A stretch of 64,000 nt of DNA from a virus, in the IMG/VR virus record IMGVR_UViG_3300031576_000021, positions 1 to 64,000 of that record. The stretch is one strand, 5' to 3'. This document shows, one piece after another, positions 34,666 to 44,491 of the stretch. The notes under the pieces are model-generated. The model had not been told where the DNA came from, did not search any database, and was given only the letters and a program-made list of their open reading frames with translations. Both the position numbers and the translations under genes were made by a program. Every line of letters starts with the position of its first letter. The first letter of the stretch is position 1.

Positions 34666-37600
34666 GTGGGACAACTATAGGACAGATGGCGGATAACTGT
34701 CGGCCCGACGGTGCGCTTACCTACGTCGCCGGGAGCTGGGAAGTTACGGCACCGCCGCACATCCTGCAACGCCTGAAACGGGTGTTCGCCGGCATTCACG
34801 AGCGGAACATCCACATTGCCCGGCTCTCCGACACGCCGGCCGTCGCGTACGATCTGCAATGGTTCTTGCAGCGCCATCCGCTGACCATCTCGCGGGAGAA
34901 CAGCGCCCGGTTGACGCAGCGGGCGGCGGCCTACGCGCAGCGGCAAGAGGACGTGCAGGCCATCCTCACGCACGGGCCACGCGAGACGTTCCCGCTAGCG
35001 TTGCCGCCACGGGACTACCAGCGCGTCGCGGCCGAGCTGGTGCTGCGCACGGGTGGGTTACTCCTCAGTGACGACGTTGGCATTGGCAAAACGGCGGTGG
35101 GCATCTGTCTGCTTGTGCAGAAGGTTGCGCGGCCTGCTCTTGTGGTGACGCTCACGCACCTAACGCTCCAGTGGGCCGCTGAGATTCGGAAGTTCGCGCC
35201 ACAGCTGCGCACGCACATCGTGCGACGCGGGACGCCATATCGCATGGCCGATGCGCGTGGCGAGCCGGACGTCGTGATCATGAACTACCACAAACTCGCC
35301 GGATGGGCGGGAGCGCTGGCGCCCGTCATGCGCGCGATCGTGTTCGATGAAGTGCAAGAACTGCGGACGGGGGAGAACGCGAATGGCAACCCAGTCCAGA
35401 AGTACGTTGCGGCCAAACAGATCGCGCTGCGGTGTGCGTATCGGCTCGGACTGAGTGTTGGTCCGCGCAGCGTCGTGGAATTGCGTGGTGGACCGTTCGG
35501 GGACGGGTGGGTGGGCTCCATCGAGGATGCCTGGGGTCTGGCTCGCGACGCGGCACCGCACTTCAAATGGCGTACTGGAGGCTACGAGCTACTGACGGAG
35601 GTCGCGGCAGAATCGCGTGGATGGGACGATGCGCGCGGCGTCTTTTGCTGGAAACCCGTACGGACATTCATTCGGCATTTATGCGATCGTGGTGTGCGCG
35701 AAGTGCAGTGTGGTGGGCAGCGCTTAACGTTGACGGACGACCACGCAATCTATCGCGCAACGCAAGCCGGCTTCGAGTCTGTGAGGGCGGACGCACTCGC
35801 CCCTGGGGATATTGTGCCGGTCGACACGGGGGGCGGGTGGACGTCGGGCATGCATGAGCAGCCATTTGACGTGACGGCGCTGCACGTCGACCGCGCGCAG
35901 ATCAATGTCAACCTGTCGCGTGTCTCGCGACGCGTCGTGGGCATGCGTCCTTGGGAATGGCGGAATTGCCACACGGAGGCGACGTACGGCCCGCGGCTGC
36001 CGCTGCGGGTCTACCGGCAGCATCGTGAGCGATTCCCGGTAGTCGGGCCGGTCTATGTCGGTCGTGGTCGTGCAGCGGCGTTGCCTGCTGCCCTCCGACT
36101 GAGCGACATGGCATATGTCTTGGGATTTTATCTCGGGGACGGCTGGGTGAGCGGGCCGCGCGTATGCTTTGCGGTCGAGCAGGCTCGCGTCGCGGACTTC
36201 ACGGAGCGGCTGGAGGCGTTGCCATTCGGATTGCGTCCCAAGGTGCGCACGATGCGTGGCGCGTCGGTGGAAATTCGCTGCACGCACGTACTCCTTGCTG
36301 AAGTGCTTCGGCAGGTCGTGCCCGGCCGCTGCTATGACAAGGCCATTCCGGCGGAATGGATCATGACGTGGCCGGAAGCGGCGCGACGCGAGTTGGCGCG
36401 TGGGTTGGTTGATTCGGATGGCCATGTGTCGCGACCCGGACGGCGGTGGGGCGCAGCCTACTCCACGACGTCATCCATCCTAGCCATGGGGTTCATGACG
36501 CTGCTGCGCAGCCTCGGCGTTCGGCCCGGCCTGCATGTGCGCATTCCCATGGATGGAGGAGTGATCGATGGTCGACAGATTCGCGGGCGCCGCGTGAGCT
36601 ACCAGGTGTATTGGAGTTGGGCCGCGTTTGTCGGTGCGCATGGCCGATACGTCGGGCATCGTTACCGGCACGGCTCGCGGCTGACGTTTAACGAAGCGCG
36701 CGTCTCGGGATCGCACAGTGTGCCGCCACCGCGGTACGTCTATGACCTGGAAATGGATGGGCACCCGTCGTTCGTTGCGAACGGGTTGCTTGTGCACAAT
36801 TCGGCCACCCCATTCTACAACTACGGCGGCGAGCTGTGGAACGTCTTGAACGTCCTACAGCCGGGCTGCCTCGGCTCACGCCTGGAGTTCGACATCGCCT
36901 ACACGACGCGCGTCGGCAACGGCAAGACGGCGATCCGCGAGCCGCGCGCCTTCGGCACGTTCCTCCGCAGCGAGGGGATCATGCTCCGGCGCACGCGCGA
37001 AGACGTCGGCCGCGAGCTGCCGCCCGTGATTCGCATCCCGCACGTCATCGAGGCCGATGCGTCGGTCCTCGACAAGATCAAGACCAGTGCGGCCGAGCTG
37101 GCGCGAATCATTCTGGGAGCGAGCGAGCAATTCCGTGGGCAGAAGATGCAAGCAGCGGAGGAACTGTCGAGCCAGCTACGACAGCATACGGGGCTGGCAA
37201 AGGCCCCCTTTGTGGCTGCCTTCGTCCGCATGCTGGTCGAGCAGGGCGAGCAAGTCGTGCTCTTTGGATGGCACCATGCCTGCTACAGTCTCTGGCGAGA
37301 ATTACTCACGCCGTGCGGCGTGGTCTTCTACACGGGAGCGCAGTCCGTCCCGCAGAGGGAAGAGGCCCGCAAGACGTTTCTCGACGGCACGGCCAAAGTG
37401 CTGGTCATGTCGCTGCGGGCTGGCGCTGGTCTCGACGGATTGCAAGGTGCCTGCCGCACGGTCGTCTTCGGCGAGCTGGACTGGAGCCCGGGGGCCATGG
37501 AGCAGTGCCTCTCGGGAGATACCGAGATCCTGACGCCAGACGGATTCCGTGGACCGGACGACATCTCCGTCGGCGATCTGGTCTGTGGCTTCGAGCCAAG

Positions 37601-38945
37601 CACCGGCTCGATGCGATGGGTGCCGGCGCAGGCTAAGACCGACCGGCAGCGCGGACCAACGGAGCGCATGTACGCAACCGCCACCGAAAAGATCGACGTC
37701 CGCGTAACCGAAGACCACCAGATGTTGGTACGACGACAGCAGCGCACAACGCACGGGGTGCGCCGGTCCACATGGGCATTCTCGACCGCCCGTGACGTTG
37801 CCAACAGGCACCGTCGATATATCCCGACCTGTGGACAGCAAAACGCGGCCGGCGTGCCGTTAACAGCACATGAACTCCGGCTGATTGGGTGGTTCCTGTC
37901 TGACGGCAACCTGAATCTCCATTCACGCACGCTCACAATTTATCAGGCCGCCCACCAGCCGTGGAACGCTAACATCATCGACACGCTGGACGGATGTGGC
38001 CTTAAGTGGTCGCGATTCCAACGAACCAGCCCGAAAGGGACGTTGATGAACTGGTACATGGTGCCGCGCGGGACGTTGAGGCCCTGGTCACGACGAGACA
38101 CGATCACGATGCGCGACATGCTGGCCGATGGGGCAACCTATACCACGATCGCTGCGGCGCTCGGGCGTTCGGCTGCGGCGATTGGAAAGAAGGCAAGGCG
38201 CGTGGATTCCTGGCATCGTGGCGCAGAGCGCGTGGGCCGTGGCTGGGATCATCTGGGCGAATATCTCGACAAAGATTTGAGCCCCAGACTTGAGTTGGCG
38301 ACCTCTGAGCAGTTGGAGCACCTCATCGAAGGGATACATCTCGGAGATGGGAGCAAGAACGACAAGCACGTGCGGCGGATCTACAGCATCAACAAGCGAT
38401 TCCTTGACCGCCTCCAGTCGCTCTGCGTGCGACGCGGGCTCTCGGCGCATATCTCTCCTCCGCGCGGTGGCGGCAAACCAATCTATACGATCTTCATTTC
38501 ACGCAGCGCAGATGCCGTGCTCCCGCGCGGCGTAAAGCCAAATGCATTCGGGATCGTATCCAGCAGTCCCAGTGAGCGAGTCTGGTGCGTGACGAACGCT
38601 CTTGGCACGCTGGTTACACGGCGCCACGGAAAGGTCGCGATCGTCGGCAACTGTGTGGGGCGTGTGCATCGTGATGGGCAGGCCGAACCCGTACGGGCGT
38701 TCTTCCTCTACGCCGAAACCGGGTCCGATCCGATCATGATCGACGTGCTCGGCGTCAAGCGGCAGCAGATCGAGAACGTGCGGGACCCCGACGCCGATTT
38801 CATCGAGAAGCTAGAGGTGTCGGGCGACCACGTCCGGCGGCTGGCCGAGGCGTATCTGGCGGGACTTGACACAAGGGCCGCAATAGGCCATAACGGACCC
38901 AAAGCGGCGCCACGGAGCGCCATGGTGGCTGCACGGAAGGTATGA
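34662..38945 (+). CDS. SNF2-family helicase carrying two inteins
   Basis: 1427 residues; 596 without inteins. Walker [13 protein letters not shown] (133-144) and motif [10 protein letters not shown] lie in the first part. Intein 1 (residues 265-713) splits motif III: YRLGL joins [14 protein letters not shown]. Intein 2 (949-1330) splits motif VI: GAMEQ joins [13 protein letters not shown]. Both sites lie in the ATPase core, so function depends on two splicing events. The C-terminal tail ([12 protein letters not shown]) is disordered. Paralog of the SNF2 gene at 29090. Coupled to a nuclease upstream; the next gene overlaps its stop. Confidence 0.9.
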   Translation: MSGTTIGQMADNCRPDGALTYVAGSWEVTAPPHILQRLKRVFAGIHERNIHIARLSDTPAVAYDLQWFLQRHPLTISRENSARLTQRAAAYAQRQEDVQAILTHGPRETFPLALPPRDYQRVAAELVLRTGGLLLSDDVGIGKTAVGICLLVQKVARPALVVTLTHLTLQWAAEIRKFAPQLRTHIVRRGTPYRMADARGEPDVVIMNYHKLAGWAGALAPVMRAIVFDEVQELRTGENANGNPVQKYVAAKQIALRCAYRLGLSVGPRSVVELRGGPFGDGWVGSIEDAWGLARDAAPHFKWRTGGYELLTEVAAESRGWDDARGVFCWKPVRTFIRHLCDRGVREVQCGGQRLTLTDDHAIYRATQAGFESVRADALAPGDIVPVDTGGGWTSGMHEQPFDVTALHVDRAQINVNLSRVSRRVVGMRPWEWRNCHTEATYGPRLPLRVYRQHRERFPVVGPVYVGRGRAAALPAALRLSDMAYVLGFYLGDGWVSGPRVCFAVEQARVADFTERLEALPFGLRPKVRTMRGASVEIRCTHVLLAEVLRQVVPGRCYDKAIPAEWIMTWPEAARRELARGLVDSDGHVSRPGRRWGAAYSTTSSILAMGFMTLLRSLGVRPGLHVRIPMDGGVIDGRQIRGRRVSYQVYWSWAAFVGAHGRYVGHRYRHGSRLTFNEARVSGSHSVPPPRYVYDLEMDGHPSFVANGLLVHNSATPFYNYGGELWNVLNVLQPGCLGSRLEFDIAYTTRVGNGKTAIREPRAFGTFLRSEGIMLRRTREDVGRELPPVIRIPHVIEADASVLDKIKTSAAELARIILGASEQFRGQKMQAAEELSSQLRQHTGLAKAPFVAAFVRMLVEQGEQVVLFGWHHACYSLWRELLTPCGVVFYTGAQSVPQREEARKTFLDGTAKVLVMSLRAGAGLDGLQGACRTVVFGELDWSPGAMEQCLSGDTEILTPDGFRGPDDISVGDLVCGFEPSTGSMRWVPAQAKTDRQRGPTERMYATATEKIDVRVTEDHQMLVRRQQRTTHGVRRSTWAFSTARDVANRHRRYIPTCGQQNAAGVPLTAHELRLIGWFLSDGNLNLHSRTLTIYQAAHQPWNANIIDTLDGCGLKWSRFQRTSPKGTLMNWYMVPRGTLRPWSRRDTITMRDMLADGATYTTIAAALGRSAAAIGKKARRVDSWHRGAERVGRGWDHLGEYLDKDLSPRLELATSEQLEHLIEGIHLGDGSKNDKHVRRIYSINKRFLDRLQSLCVRRGLSAHISPPRGGGKPIYTIFISRSADAVLPRGVKPNAFGIVSSSPSERVWCVTNALGTLVTRRHGKVAIVGNCVGRVHRDGQAEPVRAFFLYAETGSDPIMIDVLGVKRQQIENVRDPDADFIEKLEVSGDHVRRLAEAYLAGLDTRAAIGHNGPKAAPRSAMVAARKV
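35454..36800 (+). other. Intein 1 of the SNF2 helicase (449 aa, Ser1)
   Basis: Starts with Ser ([13 protein letters not shown]) rather than Cys, with block [12 protein letters not shown] endonuclease motifs are [12 protein letters not shown] and [12 protein letters not shown]. Block [21 protein letters not shown] ends in HN before Ser+1 of SATP. All splicing residues appear intact. Confidence 0.9.
37506..38651 (+). other. Intein 2 of the SNF2 helicase (382 aa)
   Basis: Starts [20 protein letters not shown], with block [12 protein letters not shown] motifs [11 protein letters not shown] and [12 protein letters not shown] flank an inserted HTH-like helix pair ([20 protein letters not shown]). 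Ends VAIVGN before Cys+1; the usual penultimate His is Gly, as known in some phage inteins. Confidence 0.88.
38866..38894 (+). promoter_or_regulatory. Sigma70-type promoter inside the helicase end
   Basis: TTGACA (38866-38871), 17-nt spacer, CATAAC (38889-38894). It lies within the last codons of the helicase gene and would drive 38942 onward with a leader of about 40 nt that includes GGAAGG. Shares the TTGACACAA extension. Confidence 0.55.
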
Positions 38946-39400
38946 GTGTTCTCAATCGGTGGGCAAACGCGGTGCTGCGCGAGAGTGTGGCCCGCGTCAT
39001 AGCGCGCCAGGAGGGCCGCATGATACGGGAAGCACAGGACGAAGATTCTCGGCGCGCACAGCTAGTGGCGCTGGTCGATCAGGCCGGCGACTTGCTGCGG
39101 GCCAAGGGCGAGGCCGAGCGGCACTACAACGATGCGCGGAGCGAGATCGCATCGCTTCTGGGGCTGCTCGATCTGACCGAGATCGAAGGCGAGCGGTTCG
39201 CCGCCAGCATGAAAGAGAAGATCGAGCACTACATCGACCCGGTGGCGTTCATCGCCGAGACGACGCAGAAGGTGCAGCGCCAGTGCTTGGCAGTCGTGAT
39301 GGTCAAGGCGAGGGAGGCGCTTGGTCCCGAGCGGTACTCCGCATTGGAGCGGAGCCGCGAGGGGCGGCCGTCGTTGCGGGTGACGGAGCGGAAGCTATGA
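38942..39400 (+). CDS. Coiled-coil protein, unknown
   Basis: 152 residues; ATG overlaps the helicase stop. The N-terminus ([20 protein letters not shown]) is closely related to that of the next gene. The middle ([40 protein letters not shown]) is helical with coiled-coil character. Function unknown; may form a complex with the pentapeptide protein through the shared N-terminal peptide. Confidence 0.6.
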   Translation: MSVLNRWANAVLRESVARVIARQEGRMIREAQDEDSRRAQLVALVDQAGDLLRAKGEAERHYNDARSEIASLLGLLDLTEIEGERFAASMKEKIEHYIDPVAFIAETTQKVQRQCLAVVMVKAREALGPERYSALERSREGRPSLRVTERKL

Positions 39401-40068
39401 AAATTCTCAATCGGTGGACCCAGGCCGTGCTACGCGAGAGTGCGGCTGATACGCTCCGTGACGCAGTGCTGGAGGCGGTGGCGTGCGGCGCGGACCTCGG
39501 CGACGCGGACCTCCGCGACGCGGACCTCGGCGGCGCGGACCTCCGCGGCGCGGACCTCGGCGGCGCGGACCTCGGCGGCGCGGACCTCGGCGGCGCGAAC
39601 CTCGGCGGCGCGGACCTCGGCGGCGCGGACCTCCGCGGCGCGAACCTCCGCGGCGCGAACCTCCGCGGCGCGGACCTCCGCGGCGCGGACCTCGGCGACG
39701 CGAACCTCCGCGGCGCGGACCTCGGCGACGCGAACCACTCCGCGCCGCTCCGCATGGCGCGGAACGATTTATGGGCCGTACTCGACGCGGCCCCGAACGA
39801 AGTGGCGGGGCTCCTCGCCGCGGTGGAGGAGGGGCGGGTCAATGGATCTACCTACGAAGGGGACTGCGCGTGCTTACTCGGGACGATCGGCAACGTTCGT
39901 GGCTGCCGCTACGATGTACTCGGCATTCTGCCGGACAGCAGCCGGCCCGCCGAACGCTGGTTCCTGTCGCTCACGCCCGGTCACACGCCAGAAATCTCGG
40001 TGTACGCTGCCCTTACGGCCGCATGGATCAAGGAATGGCGGCTGCGACACACGGAGAGTGCTGGATGA
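39397..40068 (+). CDS. Pentapeptide-repeat protein with phage C-terminal domain
   Basis: 223 residues, ATGA overlap. Residues 1-17 ([17 protein letters not shown]) match the start of the gene before. Residues about 31-113 are pentapeptide repeats ([15 protein letters not shown]), which form a square right-handed helix that in other proteins mimics DNA. The C-terminal 100 residues ([34 protein letters not shown]) form a compact domain often attached to phage pentapeptide proteins. Gyrase or DNA mimicry is possible but not shown. Confidence 0.85.
   Translation: MKILNRWTQAVLRESAADTLRDAVLEAVACGADLGDADLRDADLGGADLRGADLGGADLGGADLGGANLGGADLGGADLRGANLRGANLRGADLRGADLGDANLRGADLGDANHSAPLRMARNDLWAVLDAAPNEVAGLLAAVEEGRVNGSTYEGDCACLLGTIGNVRGCRYDVLGILPDSSRPAERWFLSLTPGHTPEISVYAALTAAWIKEWRLRHTESAG
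39485..39735 (+). repeat. 15-bp tandem repeat coding for pentapeptides
   Basis: About 17 near-identical 15-bp units of the type GCGGACCTCGGCGGC or GCGGACCTCCGCGGC. DNA identity is far higher than protein function would require, which indicates recent slippage or gene conversion. Confidence 0.9.
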
Positions 40069-40259
40069 TCATGACGACGTTGTCACAGACGGCGGTGGCT
40101 GCCGTCGGCGACCTCGACCTGACGACCCGCGATGTCGTCGAGGAGTTGATCGCCGACGCAGACGACGGAGGAGCGCTCCTCGCGGAGCTAGAGGATCTAC
40201 GCGGGCAGCTGGCGAAGTCGGTGGAAGCCCTCGACGTGCTGCTGCGGGAGTTCGCATGA
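40065..40259 (+). CDS. Small acidic helical protein
   Basis: 64 residues from ATG 40065 (ATG 40071 is also in frame). Very acidic: [40 protein letters not shown]. Coupled at both ends by ATGA. Function unknown; could be a small partner of the following DNA-metabolism gene. Confidence 0.5.
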   Translation: MIMTTLSQTAVAAVGDLDLTTRDVVEELIADADDGGALLAELEDLRGQLAKSVEALDVLLREFA

Positions 40260-41233
40260 CGCTCGCGACGTCCGTCGCGGCCCAACCGCGTCAAGAGCTG
40301 GCCGAGGCCGAACGGGGTGTGGCGATCATCGAGCTGCGCTCGATCGATGTCCAGGCGGAAGCGGCCTTCCTCAAAGAGTTGCAGGCATTCGTGCAGGTCG
40401 TCATGCGCGAGGGGACCGACTACGGCGTTATCCCGGGCACGAAGAAGAAGTCGCTGTGGAGTGCCGGGGCCGACAAGCTGATTCAGGTCTATCACATGGC
40501 GCCGAAGTACGAGGAGATGGCGTCAGCCGAGCGTTGGCCTGCCGGGACCGACAACGGCTTCATCATGTACCGCTTCCGCTGCGACCTCTACGATCTCCAG
40601 AGCGGCCTCTATCTCGGCACGGGGTTCGGCGCGTGCAATTCGATGGAGGAGAAATACCGCTGGCGACGCGGCTACCCGAAGTGTCCGAAGTGCAGCAAAC
40701 CAGCGATCGTTTGGTCGCAGCGTGACAGCAATTACTGGTGCCACTACGAGCAAGGCGGATGCCGGCGGTCGTTCGACAAGGACGATGGCGTGATCCTCGC
40801 GCAGCTACCCGTCTGGGATGAGAACGACGACGTTGCCGGGTTGCAGAACACGATCTACAAGATGTCGGCCAAGCGGGCGAAGGTGGCGGCGGTGCAGTCG
40901 CGGACCCGATCCAGCGGCCTCTTCGACGAGCGCGGCGACCACGGCGACGAGCCGCGTGGGCGTGGCGATCTCCGCGACGGCGACCCAGGTGTGGACGCTG
41001 GCGGCGACGAGGGGAAGCCGCCTCCCGAGGGGAGTGTTCCGTCCGATGGGGAGATGCTGAACGATGCCGAGCGCCAGGAAATCAACCGTGGCCTTGGAGC
41101 CGCGCGGCTCACATTGCGCCATCTGATCGACTTCCTCGGGCCTCATGGCGTCGAGAGCATCGGGAATGGTATCCCTCGGCGGCTCAAGCCGGCGATCGAG
41201 CAATGGATGCACGACCATACCGAGAAACGATGA
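40256..41233 (+). CDS. Phage DNA-metabolism protein with zinc ribbon
   Basis: 325 residues. The N-terminal half has FVQVVMREGTDYGVIPGTKK and SLWSAGADKLIQVYHMAPKY, a motif pair seen in an uncharacterised phage family near recombination genes. A zinc ribbon follows at 141-170 (CPKCSKPAIVWS and CHYEQGGCRRSF). NTIYKMSAKRAKVAAV precedes a Gly/Asp-rich linker and a helical end. Neighbourhood (RecA-like, RuvC, nucleases) suggests ssDNA or recombination work, but function is not established. Confidence 0.55.
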   Translation: MTLATSVAAQPRQELAEAERGVAIIELRSIDVQAEAAFLKELQAFVQVVMREGTDYGVIPGTKKKSLWSAGADKLIQVYHMAPKYEEMASAERWPAGTDNGFIMYRFRCDLYDLQSGLYLGTGFGACNSMEEKYRWRRGYPKCPKCSKPAIVWSQRDSNYWCHYEQGGCRRSFDKDDGVILAQLPVWDENDDVAGLQNTIYKMSAKRAKVAAVQSRTRSSGLFDERGDHGDEPRGRGDLRDGDPGVDAGGDEGKPPPEGSVPSDGEMLNDAERQEINRGLGAARLTLRHLIDFLGPHGVESIGNGIPRRLKPAIEQWMHDHTEKR

Positions 41234-41234
41234 C

Positions 41235-41322
41235 GTGCCGGCGTCGGCACGGCCGGGGGCTTCCGCTTACACCCGCCCCACCGCGAACCGGAGGCGGGCT
41301 GGCGACGGATCGCTAGCCCGCC
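41235..41322 (+). terminator. Two hairpins between operon segments
   Basis: GTGCCG-GCGT-CGGCAC (41235-41250) is a 6-bp hairpin. GGCGGGCTGGCG (41293-41304) pairs with CGCTAGCCCGCC (41311-41322) as a 12-bp stem with one G-T pair and a 6-nt loop. No T run follows, so attenuation or RNA processing is as likely as termination. This 101-base gap has no gene. Confidence 0.45.
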
Positions 41323-41334
41323 CCTGGGGATGAC

Positions 41335-41850
41335 ATGACAGACGAGCGACGACGACAGTATCAAGCCGCCTACTATCAGCGGACGAAGACGAAGCGCCGG
41401 GCGGCATGGCTCCATCGCTACCAGACGGACCCCACGTTTCGGAAGCGGCACCAGAAGTCCGCGCGGCTGCATAGCCGGCTCGTGACGTCGTTGCGGAAGC
41501 TGGAGCCCAAGCCGGAACGCCCGACCGGCCGAACGCGGGCCTTGCCGCGTGTGGTCACGATCGACGGACGGCAAGTGCGGGTCTACACGGTGGGCGACAT
41601 CGCCGTACTCGTGAACCGCGGCGTGAAGGCGGTCCGGTTCTGGGTGACGCAGGGTTCGTTACCCGCGCCAGCTTACCGGGACAAGGGCCGCGGCTGGTTT
41701 CTGTTTAGCGAGGCGCAGCGGGGCGTGATCGAGCGGGCGGCAACCGAGAGTGGAATCGGCGCGCTGCGCGGGGCCAACCCGTTCGCGCCGGAGACCCGTT
41801 CGGCGCTCGCGCAGTTCTTCGCGCTCGCACGCAAGCGGTGGCCAGCATGA
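41335..41850 (+). CDS. MerR/excisionase-like HTH protein
   Basis: 171 residues. A very basic N-terminus (RRRQYQAAYYQRTKTKRRAA) is followed at 80-130 by VYTVGDIAVLVNRGVKAVRF and WVTQGSLPAPAYRDKGRGWF, the winged-helix pattern of MerR and excisionase proteins, where a Y-T-V-G-D-x-A helix reads DNA. Probably a regulator. It follows two hairpins, which may control it. Confidence 0.65.
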   Translation: MTDERRRQYQAAYYQRTKTKRRAAWLHRYQTDPTFRKRHQKSARLHSRLVTSLRKLEPKPERPTGRTRALPRVVTIDGRQVRVYTVGDIAVLVNRGVKAVRFWVTQGSLPAPAYRDKGRGWFLFSEAQRGVIERAATESGIGALRGANPFAPETRSALAQFFALARKRWPA

Positions 41851-42044
41851 GCGCGCGTCGCCGCCGTATCGGTAGCCGGCCGTATCACATGGCCGACAAG
41901 ATCAGCGAGGACGGCCGCGTGTCGGCAGTCTGCTTCACGTCGCGCCGGGCAATCAACCTGAAGCTCGCCTATTGGACGAATCGGTGGGAAGCGGTGACGT
42001 GCAAGAAATGCCTGGCGCTGCGCCCTAGGGAGGGAACCATATGA
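41847..42044 (+). CDS. Small basic protein with CxxC
   Basis: 65 residues, coupled by ATGA. MSARRRRIGSRPYHMADKIS, then INLKLAYWTNRWEAVTCKKC. One CKKC pair and an upstream Cys suggest metal binding or a disulfide. Unknown function. Confidence 0.5.
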   Translation: MSARRRRIGSRPYHMADKISEDGRVSAVCFTSRRAINLKLAYWTNRWEAVTCKKCLALRPREGTI

Positions 42045-42184
42045 CGCTACTCGTGGCCTGTATTATTTCCGCTGGATTCACCATCCCGATCGGCTGGCGC
42101 TTCGTGCGGGTGGATGTCAGCCCCGCAGATCGTGGGAGGCTCGAAGCGGCAAGGGGGAGTGAATGGCCGAACCAGAGATCGTGA
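42041..42184 (+). CDS. 47-residue membrane peptide
   Basis: MTLLVACIISAGFTIPIGWR is one short hydrophobic segment, then a charged tail. GGGAGGG lies at the right distance upstream and the ATG overlaps the previous stop. Overlaps the next gene by 22 bases. Unknown function. Confidence 0.45.
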   Translation: MTLLVACIISAGFTIPIGWRFVRVDVSPADRGRLEAARGSEWPNQRS

Positions 42185-42546
42185 CTATCCGTGGGTTGGT
42201 GATGCCGGAGATCCTCGATCTCGGGGAGCAGCTGATTACCGTCCGAGCGTTGCCGACCAACGTGGCCCGCGCGACGGTGGGGATCGACTACACGTTGACC
42301 GTGAAGACGGGCGCCAGCGAAGACGTGGCCGGTGGGGTGCAGTTCATGAAGGTGAGCCACTCGCTACACGTCCAGTGCTTGCCCGAGGAGGAGCCGCTCG
42401 TACGGAAGGCCGCCTCGGAGTACCTCGCGCGGGTGTGTGCGGCCGAGCGCGACGCGATCGTGGCCGAGTACGGGCTCCCGGCACCGGGACGACCAATAGC
42501 GGAACGGTCGCCGGAGACCGATGGCGCGCAAGCCAAAGTCGGCTAA
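42163..42546 (+). CDS. Small protein before the recombinase, unknown
   Basis: 127 residues after AAGGGGGAG. Beta strands (IVTIRGLVMPEILDLGEQLI, TVGIDYTLTVKTGASEDVAG) are followed by a helix (LVRKAASEYLARVCAAERDA). It overlaps the RecA-like gene by 26 bases, so it may be translated with it. No family recognised. Confidence 0.55.
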   Translation: MAEPEIVTIRGLVMPEILDLGEQLITVRALPTNVARATVGIDYTLTVKTGASEDVAGGVQFMKVSHSLHVQCLPEEEPLVRKAASEYLARVCAAERDAIVAEYGLPAPGRPIAERSPETDGAQAKVG

Positions 42547-43720
42547 GGCGAAAGCCGAGAAAGCGCCCAAGGCGCCCAAAGCGAAGAAGCCGAAGAAGGT
42601 TGCTGCCGTCGCGGGCGAGACGATCGCCGACGTGGTCGTTGATCTGGAAGAGAAGCACGGGCCGAATCTCTTGATCCCGGCGTCGAAGATCGGGTCGCTG
42701 CGTCGGCATCCGACGGGCATCTTCGCACTCGACCTGGCGCTCGCGGGTGGATTCGCACAGGGGCGGTACTCGCTGATCTGGGGTCGGAAGGGCGGCGGCA
42801 AGACGACGTTGCTGCTCAAGCTGGTTGCCGAGTATCAGCGACGCTGCGGACTCTGTCTCCGAATAGACGAACGATGCGCTTGCAAGGGCGGCCCGCGCAA
42901 GCCGCGGATCTGGTGGGGCGACATCGAACGGGCCTGGGATAGTGACTGGGCGGTGGCGTGCGGCGTTCAGCTGATCCATCCCGACGGCGACGACTGGGTG
43001 CACATCACCCGACCCGACTACGCCGAGCAGGCAATCGATATCGCCCATGCGGTCATGCGCGTGCCCGAGGTGGGGATCGGCGTCATCGATTCGCTGGCGC
43101 AGATGAATCCGACGGCCGAGGTCGAAGAGTCGGCCATGCAGCAGTTCCAGGCGTTGAAGGCACGCACGATCAGCCGGCTCTTGACGAAGGTGTCGTCGGC
43201 GCTGAACCAACGCGGGCGGACGTGCGAGATTGCGCCATCGTTCTTCTGTATCAATCAGATGCGTGAGAAGCTGAGTGCGGGCCGGACCATCGAGATCCGG
43301 CCGGGGGGCCACTACCAAACCTTCGCCGCAAGCACGGTGCTACGCATCCGGCCACGGGTCGGCGAGCAGACGGCGGCCTACGAATGGGAGACCGAGAAGC
43401 CGAAGGAGCTGACGGCGCCGTCGCGGGTCGTGACGGCGTTCCTGGTCGAGGAGTCGAAGGTGTCACCGCCACGGATTCACGGCGAGTACGCCATGTTTCT
43501 GCGTGGGGAGCGGCAGGGACAGACCGACGATCTTGGGACCGTGATCGAGCAAGCCTACCGCTATGGGCTGATCCCGCGGGACGGCACGAAAATCCCGCTC
43601 CATGACCAAACGTTCGGCACGCGGGAGGAATTGTCCGCGCACTGGTTGCAGAATCCGGCAGACTTCGCTACAGCCCGCGAGCAGGTGATCGCCCTCGCCA
43701 ATGGGCCGGCACGAGTATGA
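42521..43720 (+). CDS. RecA-like recombinase
   Basis: 399 residues. Catalyses strand exchange on ssDNA filaments. A Lys/Ala-rich tail (1-30) precedes the core: IFALDLALAGGFAQGRYSLI, Walker A GRKGGGKT (88-95), Walker B GIGVIDSLAQMNP, and a loop with SFFCINQMREK. Between Walker A and B, C109, C112, C119 and C121 form an inserted four-Cys cluster not present in bacterial RecA. The C-terminal end (FGTREELSAHWLQNPADFAT) is helical. It resembles phage UvsX/RecA-type proteins; a role in recombination-dependent replication is likely. Confidence 0.85.
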   Translation: MARKPKSAKAKAEKAPKAPKAKKPKKVAAVAGETIADVVVDLEEKHGPNLLIPASKIGSLRRHPTGIFALDLALAGGFAQGRYSLIWGRKGGGKTTLLLKLVAEYQRRCGLCLRIDERCACKGGPRKPRIWWGDIERAWDSDWAVACGVQLIHPDGDDWVHITRPDYAEQAIDIAHAVMRVPEVGIGVIDSLAQMNPTAEVEESAMQQFQALKARTISRLLTKVSSALNQRGRTCEIAPSFFCINQMREKLSAGRTIEIRPGGHYQTFAASTVLRIRPRVGEQTAAYEWETEKPKELTAPSRVVTAFLVEESKVSPPRIHGEYAMFLRGERQGQTDDLGTVIEQAYRYGLIPRDGTKIPLHDQTFGTREELSAHWLQNPADFATAREQVIALANGPARV

Positions 43721-43740
43721 GGGCGAAGTGAGGGACGGGC

Positions 43741-44088
43741 GTGCGATGGAAGGTGGGCGAACGGGCGAGCATCCCGCGACGCATGACGCGGGAAGGGCGG
43801 CAGTGGCGCGACTGCCTACTCACGCTGGTCCGGGCGTATCAGGAATGGGACGGTACGCCGACGACGGAGCCGTCGGTCGAGATCGATCCGGGCAGTACCA
43901 GCGCCGAGATCGTCCGCAAGCGGCTGCAACGCTTCGTCGACTACCATCCCGACGTGCTGCGCGGCTGGAAGATTCGCACGGCGAATCGGGCTCGTGGAAA
44001 CGGGCAGTACCTGTTCGTCTGGCTGCGGAGGGCTCGTGGTAGCGGCGTCAAAGATCAGCCGGAGGCACGAGGAGCGGGTCGCTCGTGA
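43741..44088 (+). CDS. Small DNA-metabolism protein, unknown
   Basis: 115 residues from GTG 43741; a nearer ATG at 43717 stops after four codons. EIDPGSTSAEIVRKRLQRFV and DVLRGWKIRTANRARGNGQY look like a helix and a basic loop for nucleic acid. Overlaps the nuclease gene. No family recognised. Confidence 0.5.
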   Translation: MRWKVGERASIPRRMTREGRQWRDCLLTLVRAYQEWDGTPTTEPSVEIDPGSTSAEIVRKRLQRFVDYHPDVLRGWKIRTANRARGNGQYLFVWLRRARGSGVKDQPEARGAGRS

Positions 44089-44491
44089 GGTTGGGGGTCG
44101 CCGGCAGCCGGGGAGTGGCAACCGCTCCGGGTTCGAGGGCGACATCCGGACCGAGCGGTGGCTGATCGAGCACAAGTACACGACAACGGCGAGCTTTCGA
44201 GTGACTCCCGCCCTGCTCGCGAAGATCGAAGGCGAGGCGAGCCTGCGGTACCCGCCGCTCCAGCCGGCCGTCATCGTCGCCTATGTGCGCCGCGCGGCGC
44301 CCATCTATCCGATCGCCCGGTGGTGGCTCTGTCGAGCGTGTGACGTTGCGGACCCTCCATCGAGGGTGGTGGAAGTCATTGAAGGATGGGTAGTCACGCT
44401 CAGCGGCCTGTTGGAGTTACGGCGGGCGGGGCGCATGGTGGTTCTTCCCGACCAGCGGTGGGTGGCCATGCCCTTCGAGATGACATGCTAG
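44036..44491 (+). CDS. Hjc-like PD-(D/E)xK endonuclease
   Basis: 151 residues from GTG 44036 with GGAGGG close upstream. SGNRSGFEGDIRTERWLIEH then KYTTTASFRV is the small-resolvase pattern: GS-x-N-x-x-G, then D (of GDIRT), E (WLIEHK) and K. PALLAKIEGEASLRYPPLQP and VIVAYVRRAAPIYPIARWWL continue the fold. Probably cuts branched DNA. Lies between RecA-like, Cas4-like and RuvC genes. Confidence 0.6.
   Translation: MVAASKISRRHEERVAREVGGRRQPGSGNRSGFEGDIRTERWLIEHKYTTTASFRVTPALLAKIEGEASLRYPPLQPAVIVAYVRRAAPIYPIARWWLCRACDVADPPSRVVEVIEGWVVTLSGLLELRRAGRMVVLPDQRWVAMPFEMTC

Noticed and set aside
39430-39738. Minus-strand frame of repeated VRAAE units, and a CRISPR-like look
   Set aside because: Antisense of the 15-bp pentapeptide repeats; there are no spacers, so not a CRISPR array.
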